Shown: positions 25,599 to 33,814 of the stretch, piece after piece
Numbering within the stretch: the stretch's first letter is position 1
How the letters are laid out: every line of letters begins with the position of its first letter
From: Deltaproteobacteria bacterium
GTDB taxonomy: Bacteria > Desulfobacterota > BSN033 > UBA1163
Reading direction: 5' to 3'
Length of the DNA stretch: 64,000 nucleotides
Assembly (NCBI GenBank): GCA_016875195.1
Contig: VGRY01000015.1
Coordinates: 1 to 64,000, forward strand
Notes under the pieces: generated by a model
Database searches by the model: none
Told to the model about the DNA's origin: nothing
Seen by the model: only the letters and a program-made list of their open reading frames with translations
Made by a program: the position numbers and the translations under genes

Positions 25599-26318
25599 AT
25601 GAAAGTGTCTTCAATAATGATCGGGCGGAAGAAGACGGTTGGGCTTCTGATGGTGTTCCTCCTTTTAACAGGGTGTATGACGTCTCAGGCCAAACGGCCG
25701 GTTCCCATGGACCTTGAAAAAGAGGTGAAATCAGCCTATTCTCGGCCTGCGGCGGTGAGGGAAGAAGGGTCTCTCTGGTCTTCTGTCCAACCGAACAATC
25801 TTTACAGCGACGTGAAGGCCAGAAGCGTGGGGGATATCGTCACGATCAACATTGTGGAATCGTCCAGCGCATCGAAGAATGCGGAAACTAAAACAGAGAG
25901 GAACTCCGGTGTGAAGGCCAACTGGAGCGGCCTTTTCGATCTCATCACGAGCGGATGGAAAATACATAAAGTTCCCATTGGGACGAATCATGAAATCGAT
26001 CTATCAAATAATTTTGATGGAAAAGGGGAGACCACCCGCACGTCTTCCATGACCGCCTATATCACCGCGCGGGTGGTCCATGTGTTGCCGAACGGAAATT
26101 TAGTGATTCTGGGGACGAGACAGATTCAGGTCAACCATGAGAACCAGTATATCACCCTTCAGGGGATCATCCGGCCGGAAGACATCTCTTCGAGCAATGT
26201 GATCCTTTCCACCTTCGTAGCGGAGGCTGTGATTGAGTTAAATGGAACCGGAGCGGTCAGTGATAAACAGAGCCCTGGATGGCTGGCCAGGATCATCGAC
26301 TGGGTATGGCCATTTTAA
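25599..26318 (+). CDS. flgH: L-ring lipoprotein FlgH
   Basis: FlgH forms the outer-membrane L ring. I choose ATG 25599, behind GAGAGGTGAAAAGAAG; upstream in-frame starts at 25581 and 25512 are possible. The 239-residue product has a lipoprotein signal with lipobox LLTGC at about residues 22-26. The conserved region SLWSSVQPNNLYSDVKARSVGDIVTINIVE and C-terminal GIIRPEDISSSNVILSTFVAEA are clear. Its presence implies a true outer membrane. Confidence 0.95.
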   Translation: MKVSSIMIGRKKTVGLLMVFLLLTGCMTSQAKRPVPMDLEKEVKSAYSRPAAVREEGSLWSSVQPNNLYSDVKARSVGDIVTINIVESSSASKNAETKTERNSGVKANWSGLFDLITSGWKIHKVPIGTNHEIDLSNNFDGKGETTRTSSMTAYITARVVHVLPNGNLVILGTRQIQVNHENQYITLQGIIRPEDISSSNVILSTFVAEAVIELNGTGAVSDKQSPGWLARIIDWVWPF

Positions 26319-26330
26319 AAAGGTGAGACG

Positions 26331-27500
26331 ATGAAAAGATATTCGATCTTGATCCTGGGAATTTTGCTTCTTGCTTCTCCGATCGAGGCGGCCCGCTTGA
26401 AAGATATCTCCGCCTTCAAGGGAGTGAGAACGAACCACCTCTTCGGATACGGGTTGGTTGTGGGGCTCAACGGCACCGGTGACGGGTCGAGCAGTGAATT
26501 CACCATCCGTTCCATCGTCAATATGCTCGAAAGAATGGGGGTCCATATCGATCAGGAGAAACTGAACCAGGTTAAACCCAAGAACATCGCCGCCGTGATG
26601 GTGACCTCCACCCTCCCTCCCTTCGCCAGAGCCGGAAGCAGGATTGATATTACGGTGTCGTCGATCGGAGATGCGAAGAGCCTTCAGGGAGGGACATTGC
26701 TTCTGACCCCTCTCAAAGGAGTGGACCAGCAGGTCTATGCCCTGGCCCAGGGTCCCATCCTCACCGGGGGATTCGCGGCCGGAGGAGCAGCCGGCGGAGG
26801 CGTTCAGAAAAATCACCCCACCGTGGGAATGATCACAAAAGGCGCGCTCATCGAGAAAGAAGTGCCGGTGAATCTCAACGGGAAGAAAGAACTCTTCCTC
26901 ACGCTCTTTAATCCGGATTTTTCAACGATTGAAAAGACGAAAGAGGCGATCAACCTCTCTCTCAACGGTTTTTATGCCACCTGCCTCGATTCAGGGACCC
27001 TTTCCATCACCGTTCCAGATACCTATCAGGAGCGGGTAACGGAATTGATCGCATCGCTCGAGAAGGTGGAAGTCGTTCCGGATACCGTGGCCAAGATCAT
27101 CATCAATGAGAAGACGGGGACGATCGTTCTGGGAGAAAATGTCCGTATCTCAACGGTCGCTGTGGCCCATGGCAATCTCAACATTCAGGTCAAGGAAAGC
27201 TCTAATGTTTCACAGCCTTCGCCTTTTGCTCCCCCTGCGCCCAAAGGAACCGAGACAGCCGTCGTTCCCCCGGGAAGCGGGACCGTGGTTACTCCCGGAG
27301 GGGCGACTGTCGTGACGCCCGAATCGAATGTTACGGTTAAAGAGGAAGGGAAGGCGCTGCTGATCGTTTCAGGGGGAGTGAACCTTGGAGAGTTGATCCG
27401 GGCGCTCAATGCCATAGGAGCCACTCCCCGAGACCTCATCTCTATCTTGCAGAGCATCAAAGCCGCCGGAGCCCTCCAGGCGGACTTGGAGATATTTTAG
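26331..27500 (+). CDS. flgI: P-ring protein FlgI with Pro/Thr-rich insertion
   Basis: FlgI forms the periplasmic P ring. The 389-residue protein has a signal peptide (SILILGILLLASPIEA), then the conserved RLKDISAFKGVRTNHLFGYGLVVGLNGTGD. Its C-terminal end (GVNLGELIRALNAIGATPRDLISILQSIKAAGAL) is normal. Between about residues 290 and 340 lies a Pro/Val/Thr-rich insertion (SPFAPPAPKGTE to VVTPGGATVVTPE) that most FlgI lack. It may be a flexible surface loop. Confidence 0.95.
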   Translation: MKRYSILILGILLLASPIEAARLKDISAFKGVRTNHLFGYGLVVGLNGTGDGSSSEFTIRSIVNMLERMGVHIDQEKLNQVKPKNIAAVMVTSTLPPFARAGSRIDITVSSIGDAKSLQGGTLLLTPLKGVDQQVYALAQGPILTGGFAAGGAAGGGVQKNHPTVGMITKGALIEKEVPVNLNGKKELFLTLFNPDFSTIEKTKEAINLSLNGFYATCLDSGTLSITVPDTYQERVTELIASLEKVEVVPDTVAKIIINEKTGTIVLGENVRISTVAVAHGNLNIQVKESSNVSQPSPFAPPAPKGTETAVVPPGSGTVVTPGGATVVTPESNVTVKEEGKALLIVSGGVNLGELIRALNAIGATPRDLISILQSIKAAGALQADLEIF

Positions 27501-27521
27501 AGATAAAGGAGGAAGCGAAAT

Positions 27522-27854
27522 TTGCCGATAGAGATAACCAAAGAGCCATCCCCTCCATTCTCCCCGCTGGAGAGGGGGAACCATAGAAAGAATGACGAGA
27601 AGAGGCTTGAGAAGGCCTGTATGGAGTTCGAATCGATCTTAATCTATCAGATGATAAAAACGATGCGGCAGACGATTCCCCAAGCAGGGTTCATGCCCGA
27701 CAGCAAGGAGAGAAATATTTTTCAGGGCCTTTTTGATGAAGAGATTAGCAGGGCCGTTTCCAAAAGAGGCGGACTGGGTGTGGGAAAGACCCTCTATCAG
27801 CAGATGCGAAAGAACAAGGGGGAGATCCTTACAAAAGAAGGAGGCTCGAAATAG
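27522..27854 (+). CDS. flgJ: Rod-binding protein FlgJ, N-terminal type
   Basis: This 110-residue protein corresponds to the rod-capping N-terminal half of FlgJ and lacks the peptidoglycan hydrolase half, as in many deltaproteobacteria. The family motif CMEFESILIYQMIKTMRQTI and the GLFDEEISRAVSKRGGLGVGKTLYQQM end are clear. It uses a TTG start with AAAGGAGG upstream. A separate hydrolase would be needed to let the rod pass through the wall; none is seen here. Confidence 0.9.
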   Translation: MPIEITKEPSPPFSPLERGNHRKNDEKRLEKACMEFESILIYQMIKTMRQTIPQAGFMPDSKERNIFQGLFDEEISRAVSKRGGLGVGKTLYQQMRKNKGEILTKEGGSK

Positions 27855-27856
27855 CC

Positions 27857-28366
27857 ATGAAAGAGTCTAACCAGGAGATGGATCTCTTATTTCACCTCCT
27901 CGACCAGGAGGTATTGAATTATGATCAGCTGATCAAAGAGATAAAGAAGGAAGCAAAATTCCTGAGGGCAGGCGACACAGAATCCCTCATTCGATCGGTT
28001 AAAGCGATTGATGACTGCATCAAAACAATTCGAATCATTGAGGGGGAGGTCCAGAGAACGGCTGAAACAATCCTCAATGGTCTTGGAAAAGAAGGAAGGG
28101 GGCGGGCGCTTTCATGTCTCTCGTCCCTTCTGCCCCCTACTCATCAGAGTCGTCTCTCTTCCTATCAGAGGACGCTTTTACAGCTCAAGGATTGGGCCGG
28201 ACAGATCAACGATCAGAATAAGTCGTTTATCCAGGAATTCTTAGGCTATTTGGGAGACATTTTCTCTCTTCTTGTCAGTCCGGCTTATGAATCGCCAGGC
28301 TACCTTCAAACAGGCCGGAAAAGACCATCCACCCTGCTTCCTTATGCATTGAATAAAGAGGTATAG
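27857..28366 (+). CDS. flgN: FlgN-type chaperone for hook-filament junction proteins
   Basis: FlgN binds FlgK and FlgL before export. The 169-residue protein is predicted to be nearly all helical, with a start typical of the family (LLDQEVLNYDQLIKEIKKEAKFLRAGDTESL). It lies two bases after flgJ and two bases before flgK, its expected client. Sequence identity among FlgN proteins is low, so position carries much of the assignment. Confidence 0.82.
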   Translation: MKESNQEMDLLFHLLDQEVLNYDQLIKEIKKEAKFLRAGDTESLIRSVKAIDDCIKTIRIIEGEVQRTAETILNGLGKEGRGRALSCLSSLLPPTHQSRLSSYQRTLLQLKDWAGQINDQNKSFIQEFLGYLGDIFSLLVSPAYESPGYLQTGRKRPSTLLPYALNKEV

Positions 28367-28368
28367 AC

Positions 28369-29832
28369 ATGTCGGGTATCAGCAGTGTCCTGAATGTAGC
28401 GAAAGGGGCCTTGATGGCTCAGCAACAGTCGATGGCCGTGGCCGGTCACAATATCGCCAATGTGAATACCCTCGGGTATTCACGGCAGGCCGTTCTTCTG
28501 GAATCGAGCTCCTCCTTTTCAATGGCTCGAATAAAGATAGGCATGGGGGTACAGGTCAATTCGGTGGTCCAATATGTGGACCAGTTCATCGAGCGAACGA
28601 TCCGCCAAAAGGTATCGTTCCTTAACGAGTATGAATCAAAAGCCCACGTTCTTTCTTATATGGAGACGATCTTTAATGAAACTTCAGGTCAGGGTTTGAC
28701 CCAGGTGATCAATGAATTCTGGGACGCCTGGCAAGACTTGGCGAACAACCCCGGAAGGATTCCTGAGAGAACGGCCTTGTTAGAGAAAGCGGAGATTCTT
28801 AGCCGGCGGTTCAACTCCATGCGGGATGATCTGGACCAGAGTAAACAGAACATGAACCTCAACCTTGGAAAATCGATCGGGACATTGAACGGTGTGACGA
28901 AAAAAATTGCCGAATTGAATGAAAAGATCGTTCTGGCAGAGTCGTCTAAAACCCCGGCCAATGATCTTAGAGATCAAAGGGCTAATTTAGTGCAGAAGGT
29001 TTCGGAATTGGTCGGGACGGTCTACCTGGAGGATGACGATGGCTCCTATTCGGTCTTTACGACAGACGGGACCTTGCTGGTCAATAAGAACCAGAGCTGG
29101 GAATTGAGCCAATCCGGGAATAGCGTCTATTGGAATAATATCCCTTCCGATATCAGCAAAAAGCTCTCAGGAGGAGAGATCGGGGCCTGGCTCGATTTCC
29201 GGGACGAGGTCATCCCCCAGTACATCGCCAATTTGGATGAATTGGCAGGGACGATCATCTTTGAGGTAAACGATCTCCATTACAGCGGGTTTGCGTTGAA
29301 CGATGCGGTGGGGCAGAAGACCTTTTTCGTCTCAAACACCGGCGATAATTATGTCGCCCATACTCCCGGCGCCAGCTTTTCAGGAGCAGCGCGTTATATT
29401 GCCTTAAGCACGGATGTAAAAGGCATTCCAGCCAATATTGCAGTGGCCGGGATATCCGGGGGCGCGCCCGGAGACAACGAGAACGCCCTGAAGATCTTAT
29501 CCCTCCAGACGGATGCATCCATTCAGATCAGAAAGTGGACTTACAAAGACCGCGGAGAGACGATTACGAACAGCCTCCAGACCGCGACCATCGATGATTA
29601 CTACCGGACCTTCACAGGGGAGATCGGGATCCTTGGGAGGGAGTTTATTCAGAATCAAGAATTTCAACAGGCGATGATGGACCACCTCACTGAATTGAGG
29701 GACTCGGTCTCCGGCGTGAACCTGGATGAAGAGATGACCCAACTGATTCAGATCCAACGGGCTCATGATGCAGCCGCCAAGCTGGTGGCGATTGCCGACG
29801 AGATGCTGCAATCGATACTCCAGATGAGATAA
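28369..29832 (+). CDS. flgK: Hook-filament junction protein FlgK
   Basis: FlgK (HAP1) is the first junction zone between hook and filament. The 487-residue protein has the N-terminal motif (ALMAQQQSMAVAGHNIANVNTLGYSRQ) and the C-terminal D0 end (MTQLIQIQRAHDAAAKLVAIADEMLQSIL). Its length is normal. It forms a block with flgN, flgL, csrA and fliW. Confidence 0.96.
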   Translation: MSGISSVLNVAKGALMAQQQSMAVAGHNIANVNTLGYSRQAVLLESSSSFSMARIKIGMGVQVNSVVQYVDQFIERTIRQKVSFLNEYESKAHVLSYMETIFNETSGQGLTQVINEFWDAWQDLANNPGRIPERTALLEKAEILSRRFNSMRDDLDQSKQNMNLNLGKSIGTLNGVTKKIAELNEKIVLAESSKTPANDLRDQRANLVQKVSELVGTVYLEDDDGSYSVFTTDGTLLVNKNQSWELSQSGNSVYWNNIPSDISKKLSGGEIGAWLDFRDEVIPQYIANLDELAGTIIFEVNDLHYSGFALNDAVGQKTFFVSNTGDNYVAHTPGASFSGAARYIALSTDVKGIPANIAVAGISGGAPGDNENALKILSLQTDASIQIRKWTYKDRGETITNSLQTATIDDYYRTFTGEIGILGREFIQNQEFQQAMMDHLTELRDSVSGVNLDEEMTQLIQIQRAHDAAAKLVAIADEMLQSILQMR

Positions 29833-29842
29833 AGGGGAAAGA

Positions 29843-30736
29843 ATGAGAGTAGCGACGAAAACATTCTATGAGGGAGTTCAGCAGAGGATCTCCCGTCTAT
29901 CGAGCGAGCTAAATGAGATCAATAAAAAGATATCCTCCGGAAGGAATATCAACCGGCCTTCGGATGATCCTCTTGGCCTGATCGACTCACTCGGACTGAA
30001 ATCGACCCTCTCGCAGGCGGATCAGTATCTTCGAAATCTTGAGATGGGGAAGTCATGGCTCAATCTCATCGAATCAGCGATGGACCAGAGTGGTGAGTTG
30101 GTGGGCCGAGCCATCGAGATTGGAATTCAAACGGCCAACGATACACAGAGCCCTGAGACGAGAGCCCAGGCCGCAATAGAAGTTGGCCATTTGTTGGATC
30201 AAGCCATTGCCCTGGGCAACACCCAATTAGGGGGATATTACATTTTTGCGGGTTACGAAACCCTCACTCCCCCCTTTTCAAAGGTGGTTGTCGGAGGGAT
30301 CGAGACAGCCCAGTACAATGGGGATGGCAACGATTTTAATATTCAGATCGGAAAGAACGAGACCATAGCCATTGGGAAGAACGGGCAGACGGTCTTTATC
30401 AATTCGAGTCTGTTTGATATCTTGGGAACGTTGAAAAAAGCCCTTGAAGACAATGATGTGGCGACAGTACGACTCCAGTTGGACAATCTGAAAACAGCCG
30501 GAGATTATCTTCAGAACCATATGGCGGATGCAGGGGCCAAAGCGAATCGGATAGAGGGGAAAGAAAGCGCCCTGACCACTTTAAGGCTCAATCTCAAAGA
30601 CCGGCTTTCTCAGGTTGAAGATACGGACCTTGCAGAGCTCGTCACCGAATTGAGAGCCAAAGAGTTAGCTTATGAAGCGGCTCTGATGTCCGCCGTTAAA
30701 ATTACCGAATTGAGTCTCATTAACTTCCTGCGTTAA
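29843..30736 (+). CDS. flgL: Hook-filament junction protein FlgL
   Basis: FlgL (HAP3) is the second junction zone protein and resembles flagellin. The 297-residue protein has the N-terminal flagellin-like helix (INKKISSGRNINRPSDDPLG) and C-terminal helix (LAELVTELRAKELAYEAALMSAVKI). AAAGGGGAAAG precedes the ATG. It is followed by csrA. Confidence 0.95.
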   Translation: MRVATKTFYEGVQQRISRLSSELNEINKKISSGRNINRPSDDPLGLIDSLGLKSTLSQADQYLRNLEMGKSWLNLIESAMDQSGELVGRAIEIGIQTANDTQSPETRAQAAIEVGHLLDQAIALGNTQLGGYYIFAGYETLTPPFSKVVVGGIETAQYNGDGNDFNIQIGKNETIAIGKNGQTVFINSSLFDILGTLKKALEDNDVATVRLQLDNLKTAGDYLQNHMADAGAKANRIEGKESALTTLRLNLKDRLSQVEDTDLAELVTELRAKELAYEAALMSAVKITELSLINFLR

Positions 30737-30775
30737 TCTTCAGGGATAAGGACATTTTTGCCAGGGAGGGTGAAA

Positions 30776-31000
30776 ATGCTAATTTTAACGAGAAGGATTG
30801 GTGAATCGATCACCATTGGCGGGAACATTAAAGTCTATGTGATCGATATCAAAGGAAGACAGGTACGGTTGGGGATCGACGCACCTTCTGATACCCATGT
30901 CTATCGTCAGGAGGTATATGAGAAAATCGTCGAAGAGAATAGGTTATCAGCTCAAATCGAGTTAACCTCTTTCAACCAGATCACAGAGAGAAAGGAGTGA
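30776..31000 (+). CDS. csrA: Carbon storage regulator CsrA
   Basis: CsrA is an RNA-binding dimer that blocks translation at GGA motifs. I choose ATG 30776 (MLILTRRIGESITIG) with AGGGAGGG upstream; the frame extends to a TTG at 30758. The 74-residue protein has the RNA-binding residues of strand 1 (LTRR) and the VYREEIYEKI-like region (VYRQEVYEKIVEEN). It is coupled to fliW, its protein antagonist. A probable target is the fliC leader (59379). Confidence 0.97.
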   Translation: MLILTRRIGESITIGGNIKVYVIDIKGRQVRLGIDAPSDTHVYRQEVYEKIVEENRLSAQIELTSFNQITERKE

Positions 31001-31009
31001 TCTCAACAT

Positions 31010-31456
31010 TTGAAAGTATTGACTAGCCGCTTTGGGACGATTGATATTGATGAAGGGCAGATCATTCATATGCCCAATGGAATGATCGGATTTCCTGATG
31101 AAAAGAGGTATGTCCTTTTAGAGCATCGGAAGGGGTCTCCCTTCTTTTGGTTTCAATCGGTGGACAATGGATCTTTAGCCTTTGTTTTGATCGATCCTCT
31201 CACCTTTAAACCCGATTATGAAATTGAGATTGACCCGGAAGACTCGGCGGCCTTAGAATTGAGCCATGCTTCAAACGGCATCCAGACTTTAACGGTTGTA
31301 AATATTTCAAGCAACCCCCCGGCAGAAATCACGGCAAACCTCCTTGCCCCCATCGTCTTCAATGTCAGCCGACGACGAGCAAAGCAAATTGCCCTTTATC
31401 AGAGTCCCTATTCATGGAGACACCCGGTTTCCACCTGTGAAAATAAAAAACCCTGA
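31010..31456 (+). CDS. fliW: Flagellar assembly factor FliW
   Basis: FliW binds either flagellin or CsrA. When free flagellin falls, FliW releases it and inhibits CsrA, so flagellin translation rises. The 148-residue protein starts at TTG 31010 with AAAGGAG upstream and has the conserved start (TSRFGTIDIDEGQIIHMPNGMIGFP) and the middle FVLIDPLTFKPDYEIEI. It lies nine bases after csrA. The gene ends inside the terminator at 31451-31482. Confidence 0.96.
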   Translation: MKVLTSRFGTIDIDEGQIIHMPNGMIGFPDEKRYVLLEHRKGSPFFWFQSVDNGSLAFVLIDPLTFKPDYEIEIDPEDSAALELSHASNGIQTLTVVNISSNPPAEITANLLAPIVFNVSRRRAKQIALYQSPYSWRHPVSTCENKKP

Positions 31457-31482
31457 AGGCCGCATTGAGCGGAACTTCAGGG
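31451..31482. terminator. Bidirectional terminator between fliW and flgM
   Basis: CCCTGAAG (31451-31458) pairs with CTTCAGGG (31475-31482), with an inner CCGC/GCGG stem. A run of A precedes it and a T-rich stretch follows, so it can serve the convergent fliW (plus) and flgM (minus) transcripts. Confidence 0.8.
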
Positions 31483-31510
31483 CTTCATTTCGTTCGATTT
31501 GAAAATCGAT

Positions 31511-31825
31511 CTATTCGATCAGATCGAGAATGGATTCTTTGACTATCTTTTCCGCAAGGATCTCGCTGTCCACGCGATACTGGCCATCCTCGATCCTTTT
31601 TTTGAGGTCAGAGATTTTTTCTGTTCTCACTTCAGGAGTTGTTTGAAGGACCTCATAGATTTTCTGCATCTCTCTGGATCGGGCCGAAAATTCAACTCTG
31701 TCCCTGGAAACAGTCTTGGCGTCCTTTTCTCCGGATTTCTGGTTTTTCTCCGCAGGATGGGTGGAATTGGCCTGGCCGACATTCTGCAACACGTTGCTTT
31801 TCTGGTGGATGTCAGAGATTTTCAT
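31511..31825 (-). CDS. flgM: Anti-sigma-28 factor FlgM
   Basis: FlgM binds FliA until the hook is complete, then is exported. The 104-residue protein has a disordered N-terminal half and the conserved C-terminal FliA-binding half (DRVEFSARSREMQKIYEVL, then RTEKISDLKKRIEDGQYRVDSEILAEKIV). GGAG lies ten bases before the ATG. It is the second gene of a minus-strand pair behind a sigma-28 promoter, the usual negative feedback arrangement. Confidence 0.95.
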   Translation of the reverse strand: MKISDIHQKSNVLQNVGQANSTHPAEKNQKSGEKDAKTVSRDRVEFSARSREMQKIYEVLQTTPEVRTEKISDLKKRIEDGQYRVDSEILAEKIVKESILDLIE

Positions 31826-31839
31826 AATTCACTCCTTAT

Positions 31840-32259
31840 TCAAATGAGTTGTTCATTGATGAACACCTTCGCCATCTCATAAAGCTTTTTTTCCAACAGG
31901 GAGTTTTCGTTGGGGGGAAGATATTGTTTGACCCTGTCGTTGTTTTCACTTAGAACCTTGAAGGTCATCCCTTGTCCGTCACCCGAAGAGACATCGAGCG
32001 GCTGCCCGTACTCCTGGCTTAAACGTTTTAAGATAGTCTGAGCAGTGAAGTTACGGGGGGATCCGCTGGCAAGCTGGGTAACCATCTCATTGGCAATCTT
32101 GTCGATGATCAGCATCTTTTTGCTCTCCATAGATAAGGTCACTTCGTCCTTCTGATTGGCATTTTTAACGGTTTTCTCTTTTGAGATGCGGGACTTCACA
32201 GAGAGCTGCTGGCTATAAGCCCTTAAGACATGCTGGACATGGTAGTCGGTTAGGATCAT
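31840..32259 (-). CDS. FlgM-associated protein (DVU0524 family)
   Basis: I place the start at ATG 32259 (MILTDYHVQHVLRAYSQQL), which has GAGGAGG just upstream. An ATG at 32274 coincides with the predicted transcript start and is less likely. The 139-residue protein resembles the DVU0524 family found beside flgM in Desulfovibrio and relatives. It is charged and mostly helical, with no membrane segment. Its role is not known; co-transcription with flgM suggests it helps handle FlgM or FliA. Confidence 0.8.
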   Translation of the reverse strand: MILTDYHVQHVLRAYSQQLSVKSRISKEKTVKNANQKDEVTLSMESKKMLIIDKIANEMVTQLASGSPRNFTAQTILKRLSQEYGQPLDVSSGDGQGMTFKVLSENNDRVKQYLPPNENSLLEKKLYEMAKVFINEQLI

Positions 32260-32279
32260 AGCCTCCTCGTTCATCTTTC

Positions 32280-32306
32280 TTATCGTCTCCCCCTGAAAAA
32301 ACTTTA
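32280..32306 (-). promoter_or_regulatory. Sigma-28 promoter for the flgM pair
   Basis: On the minus strand TAAAGTTT (32306-32299), an 11-base spacer and GACGATAA (32287-32280) match the FliA consensus at 8 of 8 and 7 of 8 positions. Confidence 0.85.
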
Positions 32307-32431
32307 GTCTTTTTTATGTTCGGCAGGCAAAAAATTCAGCTTTAAACTTTTAATCAGGCCATTTCTGCCGATTGATTGGCATGACCAAATCTAACCTATT
32401 TAAATTATTAATGAAAATTAATTATCCGAGA

Positions 32432-32446
32432 TGGCACATGGCTTGC
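32432..32446 (+). promoter_or_regulatory. Sigma-54 promoter before the glycan island
   Basis: TGGCACATGGCTTGC has GG (32433-32434) and GC (32445-32446) at canonical spacing. The predicted start, about 32458, falls inside the hexanucleotide repeat. Confidence 0.82.
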
Positions 32447-32454
32447 TATAGCTC

Positions 32455-32482
32455 AAGTTAAAGTTAAAGTTAAAGTTAAAGT
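32455..32482 (+). repeat. Hexanucleotide repeat (AAGTTA)4
   Basis: Four perfect AAGTTA units (32455-32478) are followed by a partial fifth (AAGT). The TAAAGTTA that serves as -35 of the sigma-28 promoter at 32471 is made from this repeat, and the sigma-54 start point lies in it. Confidence 0.9.
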
Positions 32483-32497
32483 GAGTTTTTTCGATAA
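32471..32497 (+). promoter_or_regulatory. Sigma-28 promoter before the glycan island
   Basis: TAAAGTTA (32471-32478), an 11-base spacer and TTCGATAA (32490-32497) match the FliA consensus at 7 of 8 and 6 of 8. It lies downstream of the sigma-54 site, giving tandem promoters. Confidence 0.65.
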
Positions 32498-32531
32498 GAA
32501 TCATAAAGGTTTAATTTCCATAGAGAGAGCA

Positions 32532-32864
32532 ATGGATAAGGAAAGTCAGCTCCTGACCATCTCGGAAGTCAGCAAGAGCCTCAATATCTCAAAGCATACC
32601 TTGCGGTTTTGGGAAAAAGAGTTCGGCGGGATTTTGATCTCCCAAAAAACTCAAGGCGGCCAGAGGCGTTATAACTATGAGCACCTGGTTGTGATCGAAG
32701 GGATTAAGAAACTGAGAGATCAGGGCATGAGCCTGTCGGATATCAAGAGGGAGCTCCATGATACCAGCAAAGAGGAGCGCTCAAATTCAAGCCGGATAGA
32801 CCTCTTGGCACATCGGGTGGCCGAAGTGGTCAAGGTAGAAGTTTATAATTTTTTTAAGGAGTAA
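32532..32864 (+). CDS. MerR-type transcriptional regulator
   Basis: The 110-residue protein starts at ATG 32532, behind GAGAGAG; a GTG at 32481 lies upstream of the predicted sigma-28 transcript start and is rejected. An N-terminal winged helix-turn-helix (LLTISEVSKSLNISKHTLRFWEKEF, residues 6-30) and the wing (GGQRRYNYEHLVVIEGI) define the MerR family. There is no effector-binding domain, only a short helical tail (ELHDTSKEE onward). It is the first gene of the glycan island and probably controls it. Targets are not visible. Confidence 0.85.
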   Translation: MDKESQLLTISEVSKSLNISKHTLRFWEKEFGGILISQKTQGGQRRYNYEHLVVIEGIKKLRDQGMSLSDIKRELHDTSKEERSNSSRIDLLAHRVAEVVKVEVYNFFKE

Positions 32865-32878
32865 GGGGAGGATTGCTC

Positions 32879-33814
32879 ATGATTCGTGTCCTGGTGACAG
32901 GAGGGGCCGGTTACTTAGGCTCCATTTTATCTGAACATCTGCTTAAGGCTGGGTATGGCGTCACCGTGATCGATAACCTGTTGTACGGCCAACACAGCCT
33001 GTTCCATCTCTGTGCCGACAGCCATTTCGAATTCGTATTCGGGGACGTGAGAAACGAAGGATTGATGCGTCGTCTTGTGAAGGAGGCAGATGTCTTGATC
33101 CCGCTTGCCGCCATTGTGGGGGCACCGGCCTGTGATCGTGATCCTCGTCTGGCCCGGTCGATTAATTTAGAAGCGGTGCAACTTCTCAACCGCCTCCGGA
33201 GCGCCCAGCAGCTGGTCATCTATCCAACGACCAACAGCGGCTATGGCACCCAAACGGGGGACGTCTTTTGTACGGAGGAAACACCTCTGCAGCCGATCTC
33301 TCTCTACGGCCAGACCAAGATGGAAGCGGAAACAGAGCTGTTGAACAGACCCCATGGGGTCAGCCTCCGCCTGGCAACGGTCTTCGGGATGTCGCCTCGA
33401 CTCCGTCTCGATTTGCTGGTCAACCATTTTGTTTATGCTGCAGTGACAGACGGTTATATCGTCCTCTTTGAGAAGGATTTTAAACGGAACTATGTCCACA
33501 TCCGAGATGTGGCGGATTGTTTTATCTATTGCATCGAACATCCAGAGAAGATGACGGGGAGGCCCTACAACGTGGGACTCGATGCTGCCAATCTCTCCAA
33601 GGCTGAGCTGGCTATGAAGGTCAAGGAATCTGTACCCAACTTCTATATCCATTTCTCCGAGGTGGGCAACGATCCGGACAAGCGAAATTATATCGTCTCC
33701 AATGAACGATTACGCCAGGCGGGGTTTGAAGCCCGCCGCTCACTGGAAGAGGGGATCAAAGAGTTATTAAAAGGGTATCGCATGCTCGGTCGAAACCCCT
33801 TGAAGAACGTGTGA
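32879..33814 (+). CDS. NAD-dependent sugar-nucleotide epimerase/dehydratase
   Basis: This 311-residue extended SDR protein starts at ATG 32879, behind GGGGAGGA. It has the NAD-binding VTGGAGYLGS near the N-terminus and the catalytic YGQTK motif about residue 142. The active-site segment reads PTTNSGYGT, not the TDE triad of 4,6-dehydratases, so an epimerase or a related activity on GDP-heptose fits better. The C-terminal part is typical (YVHIRDVADCFIYCIEHPE). It overlaps the guanylyltransferase gene, linking it to the heptose pathway. Confidence 0.85.
   Translation: MIRVLVTGGAGYLGSILSEHLLKAGYGVTVIDNLLYGQHSLFHLCADSHFEFVFGDVRNEGLMRRLVKEADVLIPLAAIVGAPACDRDPRLARSINLEAVQLLNRLRSAQQLVIYPTTNSGYGTQTGDVFCTEETPLQPISLYGQTKMEAETELLNRPHGVSLRLATVFGMSPRLRLDLLVNHFVYAAVTDGYIVLFEKDFKRNYVHIRDVADCFIYCIEHPEKMTGRPYNVGLDAANLSKAELAMKVKESVPNFYIHFSEVGNDPDKRNYIVSNERLRQAGFEARRSLEEGIKELLKGYRMLGRNPLKNV

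Noticed and set aside
32374-32395. TTGGCATGACCAAATC as a sigma-54 site
   Set aside because: The -24-like TGGCA is present but no GC lies at -12 spacing. The better match is at 32432.
32455-32482. Hexanucleotide repeat as a CRISPR-like array
   Set aside because: Units are contiguous with no spacers. It is a microsatellite, not a CRISPR.
32879-33814. Annotation as a sugar-nucleotide 4,6-dehydratase
   Set aside because: The TDE active-site triad of 4,6-dehydratases is absent (PTTNSGYGT instead), so I leave it as an epimerase/dehydratase-family protein.
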